A DNA stretch of 64,000 nucleotides from Hespellia sp. (GTDB taxonomy: Bacteria > Bacillota > Clostridia > Lachnospirales > Lachnospiraceae). The stretch is taken from the NCBI GenBank assembly GCA_028693555.1, contig JAQUVD010000012.1, positions 1 to 64,000 of the forward strand. The letters run 5' to 3'. Shown here one piece after another: positions 8,865-16,425 of this stretch. The translations under genes were made by a program, and so were the position numbers. The notes under the pieces are model-generated. The model was not told where the DNA came from. It worked only from the letters and a program-made list of their open reading frames with translations, and searched no databases. Within the stretch, counting starts at the first letter, position 1, and each line of letters begins with the position of its first letter.

Positions 8865-8986
8865 GAGCACTTAGCGAGGTTGTTTCGAGGTTAGTGTGAT
8901 GGTTGTTATTCGGAACTTATGCTTCTTGAACTACTAATGTTCAAGAAGATAGCGAGGTCTTTTCGAGCTTAGTCTCGAGTAACTAC
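8865..8986 (+). repeat. Multi-hairpin intergenic repeat, copy 1
   Basis: A 122-nt sequence closely similar to 29918-30040. It contains an imperfect hairpin starting CACTTAGC, a perfect 10-bp hairpin (8922-8931/8939-8948, loop TACTAAT) and a third hairpin around TCGAG...CTCGA (about 8962-8978). It fills the gap between the transaldolase and transketolase genes. Confidence 0.85.
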
Positions 8987-9009
8987 AATATAAAGTTGAG
9001 GAGAAGAAT

Positions 9010-9846
9010 ATGAATACGTTACAATTGCAAAAAACTGCAAATGAAATTCGTAAAGGTATTGTGACGGCAGTTCACAGTGCAAAATCAGGGCATCCGGGCG
9101 GATCACTTTCCGCAGCAGATCTCTACACCTATCTATTTTTTGAAGAAATGAATGTTGACCCCAAGGATCCAAAGAAAGCAGACAGAGACCGTTTTGTATT
9201 ATCAAAGGGGCACACAGCACCCGGGTATTATGCTACACTTGCAAACAGAGGATTCTTCCCGGTCGAAGACCTGACAACACTTCGTCACGTTGGATCATAC
9301 TTGCAGGGACATCCGGATATGAAACATATTCCGGGCGTGGACATGTCTTCCGGTTCACTTGGACAGGGAATCTCGGCAGCGGTTGGTATGGCGATTTCCG
9401 CAAAGATGTCCGGCGATTCTTACAGAGTCTACACACTACTTGGTGATGGGGAAATTCAGGAAGGTCAGGTATGGGAGGCATCGATGTTAGCCGCTCACAA
9501 AAAGCTTGACAACCTTGTTGTGATCGTTGACAACAACAACCTTCAGATTGATGGGGCGATTACAGAAGTAAACTCTCCATATCCAATTGATCAGAAATTT
9601 GAAAGTTTTAATTTCCATGTCATCAACATTGATGGAAATGATTTCGAACAGATTGCAGCAGCATTTGCAGAGGCGAAGACGGTCAAAGGTCAGCCAACGG
9701 CAATTGTAGCAAAGACAATCAAAGGAAAAGGCGTATCCTTCATGGAGAACCAGGCTTCATGGCATGGTACCGCTCCAAATGACGAGCAGTATGCAGTTGC
9801 TATGGCAGATTTAGAGAAGGAGGGCGCAGCGTTATGTCAGAAGTAA
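9010..9846 (+). CDS. tktA: Transketolase, N-terminal (thiamine-binding) subunit
   Basis: One half of a split transketolase that moves two-carbon ketol units between pentose and hexose phosphates. The 278 residues carry SGHPGGSLSAADLYT (26-40), SKGHTAPGYY and the thiamine diphosphate motif GDGEIQEGQ (145-153) ending in N175-N176. Split subunits are the usual arrangement in Firmicutes and Archaea. The 3' end overlaps the partner gene by 13 bp, supporting coupled translation. The ribosome site is AGGAG just before ATG 9010. Confidence 0.95.
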   Translation: MNTLQLQKTANEIRKGIVTAVHSAKSGHPGGSLSAADLYTYLFFEEMNVDPKDPKKADRDRFVLSKGHTAPGYYATLANRGFFPVEDLTTLRHVGSYLQGHPDMKHIPGVDMSSGSLGQGISAAVGMAISAKMSGDSYRVYTLLGDGEIQEGQVWEASMLAAHKKLDNLVVIVDNNNLQIDGAITEVNSPYPIDQKFESFNFHVINIDGNDFEQIAAAFAEAKTVKGQPTAIVAKTIKGKGVSFMENQASWHGTAPNDEQYAVAMADLEKEGAALCQK

Positions 9847-10772
9847 AGAAAATCGCAACCCGCGAAAGTTATGGTGCGGCTTTAGTAGAATTAGGAAAGA
9901 ATCATCCGGATGTGGTTGTACTTGATGCAGACCTTGCAGCGGCAACAAAGACCGGAATGTTCAAAAAAGCATATCCGGAGCGCTTTATCGACTGCGGTAT
10001 CGCTGAATCAAATATGATCGGTGTGGCAGCAGGACTTGCTACAACAGGCAAAGTTCCATTCGCAAGTTCCTTTGCAATGTTTGCAGCAGGACGTGCATTC
10101 GAGCAGGTTCGTAACTCAGTTGGATACCCACATCTGAATGTCAAGATCGGTGCGACTCATGCAGGAATCTCAGTAGGAGAAGACGGAGCAACGCATCAGT
10201 GTAACGAGGATATTGCTCTTATGAGAACCATTCCGGGCATGGTAGTGATTAATCCTTCGGATGATGTAGAAGCAAAGGCAGCAGTGGCAGCAGCGTATGA
10301 GCATGAAGGTCCGGTCTACATGAGATTTGGACGTCTTGCAGTGCCAGTCATCAACGATAATGCAGATTACAAGTTCGAGATTGGAAAAGGAGTTGTCCTG
10401 AGAGAGGGAACAGACCTTGCCATTATCGCAACGGGACTTCCGGTATCCGGAGCATTAGAGGCGGCAGAGAAGCTTGCGGCTGAAGGTGTAAGTGCGAAAG
10501 TAATCAACATTCATACCATCAAACCAATCGATGCAGAACTGATTGTGGCAGCCGCAAAAGAGTGTGGCAAAGTTGTAACGGTGGAAGAACATTCGGTAAT
10601 TGGCGGACTTGGATCTGCAGTATGCGATGTACTTGCAGAAGAAGCACCGACGAAGGTGAAGAAGATTGGTGTATACGACACATTCGGAGAATCAGGTCCG
10701 GCTGTGGAATTGATTCACAAATACCAGTTAGATGCAGAAGGAATTTATACGCAGATAAAAAAATGGTTATAA
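9834..10772 (+). CDS. tktB: Transketolase, C-terminal (pyrimidine-binding) subunit
   Basis: Completes transketolase together with the upstream gene. The 312-residue protein contains the pyrimidine-binding domain, with the conserved GIAESNMIGVAAGLA and SSFAMFAAGRAFEQVRN segments, and the C-terminal transketolase domain (GTDLAIIATGLPVSGALEAA). The histidine-rich GATHAGISVGEDGATHQ loop is intact. The start lies within the end of the first subunit. A strong terminator follows, so the transaldolase-transketolase unit probably ends here. Confidence 0.95.
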   Translation: MSEVKKIATRESYGAALVELGKNHPDVVVLDADLAAATKTGMFKKAYPERFIDCGIAESNMIGVAAGLATTGKVPFASSFAMFAAGRAFEQVRNSVGYPHLNVKIGATHAGISVGEDGATHQCNEDIALMRTIPGMVVINPSDDVEAKAAVAAAYEHEGPVYMRFGRLAVPVINDNADYKFEIGKGVVLREGTDLAIIATGLPVSGALEAAEKLAAEGVSAKVINIHTIKPIDAELIVAAAKECGKVVTVEEHSVIGGLGSAVCDVLAEEAPTKVKKIGVYDTFGESGPAVELIHKYQLDAEGIYTQIKKWL

Positions 10773-10778
10773 AATTTG

Positions 10779-10817
10779 AAAAGATCTACTCAGCAGTGCT
10801 GGGTGGATCTTTTTTTA
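10779..10817 (+). terminator. Rho-independent terminator after transketolase
   Basis: A fully paired 16-17 bp stem (from 10780 to 10812, loop AGT at 10795-10797) followed by a T-run. Typical and strong. Confidence 0.9.
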
Positions 10818-10865
10818 TAGAAAGCTTGAATTTAAAGCTTTCTTGTGCTAATATCTAAAATACGA

Positions 10866-10914
10866 TTTCCAAACAGGTTCTACTGTTTTATAATCTCACC
10901 GACAAGTCTGTCGG
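10866..10914 (+). promoter_or_regulatory. Promoter and palindrome for toxin-antitoxin pair
   Basis: TTTCCA (10866-10871), 17-bp spacer, TATAAT (10889-10894). Directly after it lies a perfect hairpin palindrome CCGACA-AGTC-TGTCGG (10899-10914), well placed to be the operator of the antitoxin. A 160-nt leader follows before the antitoxin start. Confidence 0.55.
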
Positions 10915-11077
10915 GGCTACCCTATTAATAAGAGCATGAATGTATAAGAGAGCGGACTGCTTATTCTTTATGCATTTTGGAGGAGGATGACTGAAAATGA
11001 TGGAAGCAAAAACAAAAGACAGATTGAATAATGCACATAATGGTGTTATTATTATGTACAAAGAAGGAGGTGAGAAT

Positions 11078-11341
11078 ATGCCACAGATTAGACCAATTAC
11101 GGATCTTCGAAATACAAATGAAATTTCAGAAATATGTCATGCAAAAATGGAACCGGTGTTTATTACAAAAAATGGATATGGTGATTTGGTAGTCATGAGT
11201 ATTGAAACGTATGAAAAAATGATAGAAGAAAATCAAATTGATGCAGAAATTGCTGCATTTGAAGATGAATACAGTTCAAGTGGTAAACTTTACGATGCAA
11301 AAGAGGTACTTGCATCGGTAAGGAGGAAACATCTTGGATAA
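11078..11341 (+). CDS. Phd/YefM family antitoxin
   Basis: An 87-residue antitoxin. The start ATG 11078 has AAGGAGG at best spacing; the longer frame from 10997 adds residues unlike the family and is rejected. The N-terminal half is a typical Phd/YefM DNA-binding fold: IRPITDLRNTNEISEICHAK, then EPVFITKNGYGDLVVMSIE and YEKM. The acidic tail would bind the toxin. The adjacent toxin gene overlaps by 8 bp. Antitoxins of this type repress their own operon, for which the palindrome at 10899-10914 is a candidate operator. Confidence 0.9.
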   Translation: MPQIRPITDLRNTNEISEICHAKMEPVFITKNGYGDLVVMSIETYEKMIEENQIDAEIAAFEDEYSSSGKLYDAKEVLASVRRKHLG

Positions 11342-11636
11342 ATACAATGTTAAGTTACAGGAAAGAGTGTTAGAGACACTGGATAAAATATATGGAAATA
11401 TAGCGGATGATTTCAAAGAAATCGACGCTGCAGAAAATATAGCAAACACATTGGATAATGCGATTATGAGCTTAGAAGAATTTCCACAGCGAGGGGCAGA
11501 ACGAAAAACTGGTGCGTATGCTCGTAGGGGATACCGGCAGTTGTTTGTGAAGTGCTTTACAATTGTTTATCGGATTGATGAAATTAAGAAACACGTAGTA
11601 ATCGTCTCTGTACGTTATGCAAGTAGTAACTTTTAA
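11334..11636 (+). CDS. RelE/ParE family toxin
   Basis: A 100-residue small basic protein starting at TTG 11334 (MDKYNVKLQERVLETLDKIY), within the last codons of the antitoxin, with AGGAGG just upstream. RelE/ParE fold marks are the helical N-terminus, the SLEEFPQRGAERK segment, GYRQLFVKCFTIVYRIDE and the final strand HVVIVSVRYASSNF. Members either cleave mRNA on the ribosome (RelE) or poison gyrase (ParE); sequence alone does not decide here. The pair appears intact. Confidence 0.88.
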   Translation: MDKYNVKLQERVLETLDKIYGNIADDFKEIDAAENIANTLDNAIMSLEEFPQRGAERKTGAYARRGYRQLFVKCFTIVYRIDEIKKHVVIVSVRYASSNF

Positions 11637-11650
11637 TAACATAGATTGTA

Positions 11651-11698
11651 TTGCTGTGAAGCGATATGCCATACTAAAGACTGCGGTTAAGAAGTAGA
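11651..11698 (+). pseudogene. 3' remnant of an Rpn-type nuclease gene
   Basis: The last 13-14 codons encode VKRYAILKTAVKK before TAG, nearly the same as the end of the intact Rpn-like protein at 17926-18882 (VKRYAIPKTAVKKYL). At DNA level about 34 of 39 positions agree (11657-11695 versus 18835-18873). Nothing upstream in frame resembles the rest of the gene. This is the tail of a deleted or decayed copy. Confidence 0.7.
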
Positions 11699-11754
11699 TG
11701 AAACGCTAGAATAGGGAGATCTTATCTATCATTCAATTTAAGTATACCATTTTG

Positions 11755-11910
11755 ATGCTTGCCGTAACAATTATTCCAATGGCTGTTACCTGCCTGAGTG
11801 TGAAATTCATGGCAATTGGTATGGCGATTTGGTTTGTGGCTGGCGTGGCTGTTGTTGTGCGGATTAATTCATGCGTTTTAAGGAAAGTGTTTTTGGCGTT
11901 TGAAAAATAA
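11755..11910 (+). CDS. Small hydrophobic ORF, unrecognised
   Basis: A 51-residue frame beginning MLAVTIIPMAVTCLSV and containing two hydrophobic stretches (about 1-15 and 18-36) and a basic tail. There is no clear ribosome site before ATG 11755. The frame stays open back to 11713, so it may be the end of a longer lost membrane protein. A good terminator follows directly. Real gene or debris cannot be decided. Confidence 0.3.
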   Translation: MLAVTIIPMAVTCLSVKFMAIGMAIWFVAGVAVVVRINSCVLRKVFLAFEK

Positions 11911-11913
11911 AAG

Positions 11914-11958
11914 AAAAAAGCCTTTGGAAGTTTCGATTACTTCTATGAAGGCTTTTTT
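11914..11958 (+). terminator. Rho-independent terminator
   Basis: AAAAAAGCCTT (11914-11924) pairs with AAGGCTTTTTT (11948-11958), with an inner GAAGT/ACTTC stem and a following T-run. The A-run and T-run make it effective on both strands. Confidence 0.85.
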
Positions 11959-12032
11959 TTATGCAAAATGATTAAAAAACATAATTGAATTTATGTAATT
12001 GTACTAATAAATGTTGCTTTTACATTTTATCC

Positions 12033-12066
12033 TTGACAGTTTCAAAATAAAAACATATTATAATAT
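12033..12066 (+). promoter_or_regulatory. Consensus promoter with operator-like palindrome
   Basis: TTGACA (12033-12038), 17-bp spacer, TATTAT (12056-12061): an almost ideal sigma-A promoter for the hydrolase cluster. The palindrome ATATTATAATAT (12055-12066) covers the -10 box and could be bound by the ROK regulator encoded at 16426. Confidence 0.75.
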
Positions 12067-12106
12067 TAAGTTATAAAACAATATATTAAAACTAAAAGGA
12101 GAAAAA

Positions 12107-13015
12107 ATGAAAAGGAATTTGTTTATTGCAACTGATGTGGGAAATGGAATTACTTGTATTGAAGATGCGGCGAATGTCTTTATGTATTTGATACAAGGGA
12201 CAGAACGTGTGCTGTTGTTTGATACAGGGTCTGGAATCGGCAATGTTGCTGAGTTTGTCAGCACACTGACAGATCTTCCGATTTACGTGGTTGTTTCTCA
12301 TGGACATGTGGATCATGCCAGTGGAAGTTATGATTTTGAGGAGGTGTATCTTTCTGAGAAGGACAGAGATATATTTCCAGAATTGACAAAGGTAGAACTC
12401 CGAATGGAGTTTGCAGAAAAGGCGGCGTCCATGGCAGCGGAACAGGGAAGACCGACGGCTGACTGGGGGAAAAGTGATTTCACGCCTCCGGGGCCGGTGA
12501 AGCTGCAGATACTTGAGAATGGAATGGAGTTCAATCTCGGCGGAAGAATTCTGCGAGCAGTGTCTGTGCCGGGGCATACGCCGGGATTCACAGCAGTGTT
12601 TGATGAAATGACGCAGAGTCTGTTTGCGGGGGACTGTGGAAACCCTTCTACCTTCATGTTTTTAAAAGAATGTACTTCACTGGAAGAATATTATCACGCA
12701 TTGCTGCATTTAAAGGAGGAGTATGGGGGGAGAATCAAGCATTGGATTTTAAGTCATATGATGATGGAGGTGCCGGTCGGGATTTTAGATGAACTGATTG
12801 AGTGCTGTGAAACGGTATTTGAAGGCAAGGCATCAGGACAGAACTTTGTATTTGATTTTGCCGATATGGGAAGTGAAGATGCATATTTTGTCTATCCGGC
12901 GGGGGTGAATCAACTTCGGCAGGATGGACATCTGGGAAATATCATTTATTCAACGAAAAAGAGATGGAAAGAGGGACGTGATGAAAACAAATCAGGTATA
13001 TACGGAAAAAATTAG
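12107..13015 (+). CDS. Metallo-beta-lactamase-fold hydrolase 1
   Basis: A 302-residue cytoplasmic enzyme of the MBL superfamily. The dinuclear metal site is complete: SHGHVDH (H65, H67, D69, H70), H157 in PGHTPGF, D176 in AGDCG and H217 in LSHMM. This set is typical of glyoxalase II-like and lactonase-like hydrolases. The substrate is unknown. The gene is first in a unit with a GPH transporter, a YdjC-type deacetylase and a second MBL enzyme, so a role in breaking down an imported glycoside, ester or lactone is plausible inference. The start has AAAGGAG at good spacing. The 3' end overlaps the transporter start. Confidence 0.85.
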   Translation: MKRNLFIATDVGNGITCIEDAANVFMYLIQGTERVLLFDTGSGIGNVAEFVSTLTDLPIYVVVSHGHVDHASGSYDFEEVYLSEKDRDIFPELTKVELRMEFAEKAASMAAEQGRPTADWGKSDFTPPGPVKLQILENGMEFNLGGRILRAVSVPGHTPGFTAVFDEMTQSLFAGDCGNPSTFMFLKECTSLEEYYHALLHLKEEYGGRIKHWILSHMMMEVPVGILDELIECCETVFEGKASGQNFVFDFADMGSEDAYFVYPAGVNQLRQDGHLGNIIYSTKKRWKEGRDENKSGIYGKN

Positions 13016-14357
13016 TTTAGTTGAGAAAGCCGCAATGATGCTGGGCGGAATGGGAGGAGTTCCGTTGTTTGCAATTATCTCCGGTTTTCTGACATATTTT
13101 TATACGAATACAGTCGGTCTGAATGCAGGTGCTGTTGGGATGATTATTCTGATATCAAAGATATTTGACGGGGCATCCGATCTGGTTCTTGGAAATGTCA
13201 TTGACAAAACGCGTACAAAGCAGGGAGTATGCCGTCCATGGGTAATGCGTATTTCCATTTTTGGAGCAATCGGGCTGTTGGCACTTTTTACAGTGCCGTC
13301 TATTGGCACAACGGGGCAGCTGATATATGTATTTCTTAGCTATAATATTTCGCAGACTTTGATTTATACGATTATGCAGCTTTCCTTAACGAGCCTTCCG
13401 ACATATATGACAAGAGATACGGTACAGCAGACGGGATTATTCGTGTGGAGCAGTATTGGACAGAGTATTATGACAATTATCATCTCCAGTGTGACATTGA
13501 ATATTGTACAGGCTCTGGGCGGAAACCAAAAGGCGTGGATTCTTGCATCCTGCATCTATGCAATACTTAGTGCAGTTTTTATTTTTATAACAGGTGTTGT
13601 CTGTAAAGAAAGAGTGAATCCGGATGATCTGACTTCGGGAGAAGCGAAAGTCCCATTTTTGACTGTACTAAAAAGTATCATAAAAAATAAATACTGGTTT
13701 GAGGTATTGGGAATCGTTATTTTCGGGGCGGGAGTCTATGTCGCAAGTCTTCAGATGCACACATACTATGCTCAGTATGTATTGGGAGATGTGAAACTGG
13801 CCGGTATGTTGAATATGGCATATACACTTCCTCTTTTGTTTGTCGGTATTCTGCTTCTGCCTTTAAGCCAACACTTTAAGAAGCGCAATATTATGCTGAC
13901 GGGTGTTGCGATCCAGCTAGCGGGATGTCTGATCATCATAGTCATTCCGGGTTCGCTTCCGGTACTTATGGCAGCCACCGTAATGAAAAGCATTGGGCAG
14001 AGCTGCGCGGCAACGATGTACATGCCGATGCTTGGTTCCGCAATCGAGTATGGACAATGGAAAACAGGAGTTAGGAGTCAGGCGGCTTTGATGGGTGCCA
14101 ACGGAGCTGGACAGAAAATAGGGCAGGGACTGATTTCTGCTGTTCTGGGAGGAATCATGGGACTGGCTGGCTTTAATGGCATGGCGGCAGAACAGTCAGC
14201 AAGAGCAATTGGAAGCGTGTCTAGTTTATATTTGTATATTCCGTTGGCGCTGACTATTGTGGAAATCCTCATCGTCATTCTCTATGATCTTGATAAAAAA
14301 TATGATTCGATCATGCATGACCTGCAGGAAAGACAAGAACAGAAAGAGAAGGAATAA
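12981..14357 (+). CDS. GPH family sugar:cation symporter 1
   Basis: A 458-residue membrane transporter of the glycoside-pentoside-hexuronide family (MelB-like, major facilitator fold) with about 12 hydrophobic segments. Family marks are MLGGMGGVPLFAIISGFLTY near the start, SKIFDGASDLVLGNVIDKT in the first cytoplasmic loop and RPWVMR. The start ATG 12981 (after GAGGGACGTG) gives the normal N-terminus; a longer frame would extend back into the hydrolase. It overlaps that gene by 35 bp. It probably imports the substrate of the surrounding hydrolases, coupled to protons or sodium. Confidence 0.88.
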   Translation: MKTNQVYTEKISLVEKAAMMLGGMGGVPLFAIISGFLTYFYTNTVGLNAGAVGMIILISKIFDGASDLVLGNVIDKTRTKQGVCRPWVMRISIFGAIGLLALFTVPSIGTTGQLIYVFLSYNISQTLIYTIMQLSLTSLPTYMTRDTVQQTGLFVWSSIGQSIMTIIISSVTLNIVQALGGNQKAWILASCIYAILSAVFIFITGVVCKERVNPDDLTSGEAKVPFLTVLKSIIKNKYWFEVLGIVIFGAGVYVASLQMHTYYAQYVLGDVKLAGMLNMAYTLPLLFVGILLLPLSQHFKKRNIMLTGVAIQLAGCLIIIVIPGSLPVLMAATVMKSIGQSCAATMYMPMLGSAIEYGQWKTGVRSQAALMGANGAGQKIGQGLISAVLGGIMGLAGFNGMAAEQSARAIGSVSSLYLYIPLALTIVEILIVILYDLDKKYDSIMHDLQERQEQKEKE

Positions 14358-14404
14358 GAAATGCAAAAGAAAGAAGCAGATTTAAAAAAGAGAGGATATG
14401 ACAT

Positions 14405-15232
14405 ATGAAATATCTGATTACTCGGGCCGATGATTTCGGAAGTGCTGTGGCCGCAAATCAGGCAATTTTGCAGGCGGTCAAAAGAAATGGGTATCTGAAA
14501 AATGTATCCTGCATGGCGGCAGCACCGTGTATGGAAGCGGGTGCGGAAGAGTTGGAACGAATGAGAAAACAATTGGGAATCTGCATTGGGCTTCATGTAA
14601 CATTGAATAGTGAATGGGATGATGTTGATTTTCATAGTGTGCTGCCAGCAAAAAAGATTCCGACATTGGTAGATGAAAGAGGTGTGTTTGCCATGCATCC
14701 GATGTTGTTTAAAAAGCGCATGCCGGATACGGCAGAGTGTATGCTGGAAATTTCGGCGCAACTGGACCGGCTGGTGAAGCTGGGACTGCACATTGAGTAT
14801 GTGGATACACATATGCTTCCGGATGCTATAGTGCCGGGACTTATGGAGGCTCTGACAGAATTTGCCCAAAAGCATGGATTGCTGGATCAGAGACAGTTCT
14901 ATACTTTTTCAGAGAAACATCAGCCAAATCTGGGGACTCAAAATTCGTTGTCTTTGGATGAACAGGCATATTCTGACTGGTTTGATTCTATGCAGGAGGG
15001 GCAGCAGTATATTAACATTCTTCACCCGGCGTATTATTGTGAGGAAATGAAAAAATTTCATAATCCGGTCCTGCAGGGAGATTCTGTGGCAAAAAACAGG
15101 GAGGCTGAGCAGAGGCTTTTAAACAGTGGGAGGTTAGAGCGGCTCTGCATGGAAAAGCAGATTGTATGTCTGAGATATCGGGATGCAAAGGCGCAGGGAG
15201 ATACAACGTTAGTTGCGGCGGAGAAATTCTGA
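14405..15232 (+). CDS. ChbG/HpnK (YdjC-like) family carbohydrate deacetylase
   Basis: A 275-residue protein of the YdjC family, whose studied members remove acetyl groups from chitobiose-type sugars or hopanoid precursors. The metal-binding pattern is visible: RADDFG at 7-12 (D9, D10), H64 in GLHVTLNSEWDD and a later histidine in YVDTHMLPD. The active site segment LHPAYY near the end also fits. Placement behind a GPH symporter and between two MBL hydrolases suggests an acetylated sugar or glycoside substrate; the exact sugar is not known. Confidence 0.85.
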   Translation: MKYLITRADDFGSAVAANQAILQAVKRNGYLKNVSCMAAAPCMEAGAEELERMRKQLGICIGLHVTLNSEWDDVDFHSVLPAKKIPTLVDERGVFAMHPMLFKKRMPDTAECMLEISAQLDRLVKLGLHIEYVDTHMLPDAIVPGLMEALTEFAQKHGLLDQRQFYTFSEKHQPNLGTQNSLSLDEQAYSDWFDSMQEGQQYINILHPAYYCEEMKKFHNPVLQGDSVAKNREAEQRLLNSGRLERLCMEKQIVCLRYRDAKAQGDTTLVAAEKF

Positions 15233-15317
15233 GAAAAATAAATGTTTATAAGCACTTCCTTGCTATTAAAGCATATACATCAGAAGCAAGACATCAGAGA
15301 AGAAAGGAGAAGAGGCT

Positions 15318-16175
15318 GTGATTTGTACAAATGTGACACAGAGTGGAGCGATATACGGATACTGGCAGATTGCACCGGACACTTGGTGCATCACGAATCG
15401 CTGGAAAAATTTTATGTATTTGATTGAGGGGGAGGAAAAAGCTGTATTGATTGATACCGGAGACGGAGAAGGAAACATACGTGAGGTGACAGAGAAAATC
15501 ACAAAAAAACCGGTCATGGCGGTGAATACGCATGGTCATTTCGATCATACAGGCGGAAATCCCTGCTGGCCGGAAGTCTGGATGACAAAGGAAGCGGCAC
15601 TGCACGCAAAGGAGCCCTTTGACGATCTGCACAGACAATGGTACAACAATAAGCGGTATCCCGATTATCAGATTCGGTATTTTGAAGAGGGAGAGACGAT
15701 AGAGCTGGGTGGCCGAAGCCTTGAGGTGATTTCGATACCGGCTCACAGCGAGGGTAGCGTGGCATTCCTAGATGATCGGATGCGATATTTGTTTTGCGGA
15801 GATGAACTGGAGGGCGGACAAGTAATCTGGTTTGTACGTAATGAGCCGGCTGCGCTGAAAGAACAAGCGCTTATGCATAAGAAAAATATGGAAAAACTAA
15901 TGTCCCGTCTCGATGAATTTGACTGGATCTGGCCGGCACATAATGGGGCACCACTTTTTCCGCTTCCATACCTTCAGGACTTCATAGAATTGGATCTGAA
16001 AATCATGGAAGGTACACAAGATGTTCAAAAAAATACAGCAGGATTTGGGTTTCCGGAAGATCATCATGCAGTTCCCAATCTGTTTTATAGTTATGGGAAA
16101 CTGAAACGCGCCAGTAATGGTTTGGCCAATGTTGTATATAGTGAAGCAGAAAGCGTATATCTTACGGGAAAATAA
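15318..16175 (+). CDS. Metallo-beta-lactamase-fold hydrolase 2
   Basis: A 285-residue MBL enzyme only distantly similar to the one at 12107. It starts at GTG 15318 behind AAAGGAG. Metal ligands are complete: THGHFDH (H72, H74, D76, H77), H143 in PAHSEGS, D162 in CGDE and a final histidine in WPAHNG. It is tryptophan-rich in the N-terminal region (YWQIAPDTWCITNRWKN), perhaps lining a sugar or aromatic pocket. It is the last gene of the unit before a terminator. Substrate unknown. Confidence 0.85.
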   Translation: MICTNVTQSGAIYGYWQIAPDTWCITNRWKNFMYLIEGEEKAVLIDTGDGEGNIREVTEKITKKPVMAVNTHGHFDHTGGNPCWPEVWMTKEAALHAKEPFDDLHRQWYNNKRYPDYQIRYFEEGETIELGGRSLEVISIPAHSEGSVAFLDDRMRYLFCGDELEGGQVIWFVRNEPAALKEQALMHKKNMEKLMSRLDEFDWIWPAHNGAPLFPLPYLQDFIELDLKIMEGTQDVQKNTAGFGFPEDHHAVPNLFYSYGKLKRASNGLANVVYSEAESVYLTGK

Positions 16176-16203
16176 AACCATTGGGAATTGCCGGATTGGT
16201 TTT

Positions 16204-16252
16204 GAGTCTGTCATGAATTGTGATGTGAATGCGTTCATGACGGGCTTTTTCT
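16204..16252 (+). terminator. Rho-independent terminator after hydrolase cluster
   Basis: AGTCTGTCATGAA (about 16205-16217) pairs with TTCATGACGGGCT (16234-16246), followed by TTTTTC. The rest of 16253-16425 is AT-rich leader for the ROK gene, with a 14-bp direct repeat GTTTCAAAATATAC / GTTTCAATATAGAT at about 16307 and 16321. Confidence 0.75.
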
Positions 16253-16425
16253 GTTGCTTGACAAGAAAGATGATGTGAAGTACTATTAATTCAGTTATAA
16301 AAAGATGTTTCAAAATATACGTTTCAATATAGATGTCTGAACGTTCATGGGTGGCAGTGAAGTGATTATGAATGTCCGCGTTACTGTTTGTTCGACATAT
16401 ATCAAAAGGAGAAAGAGGAGTCTGC

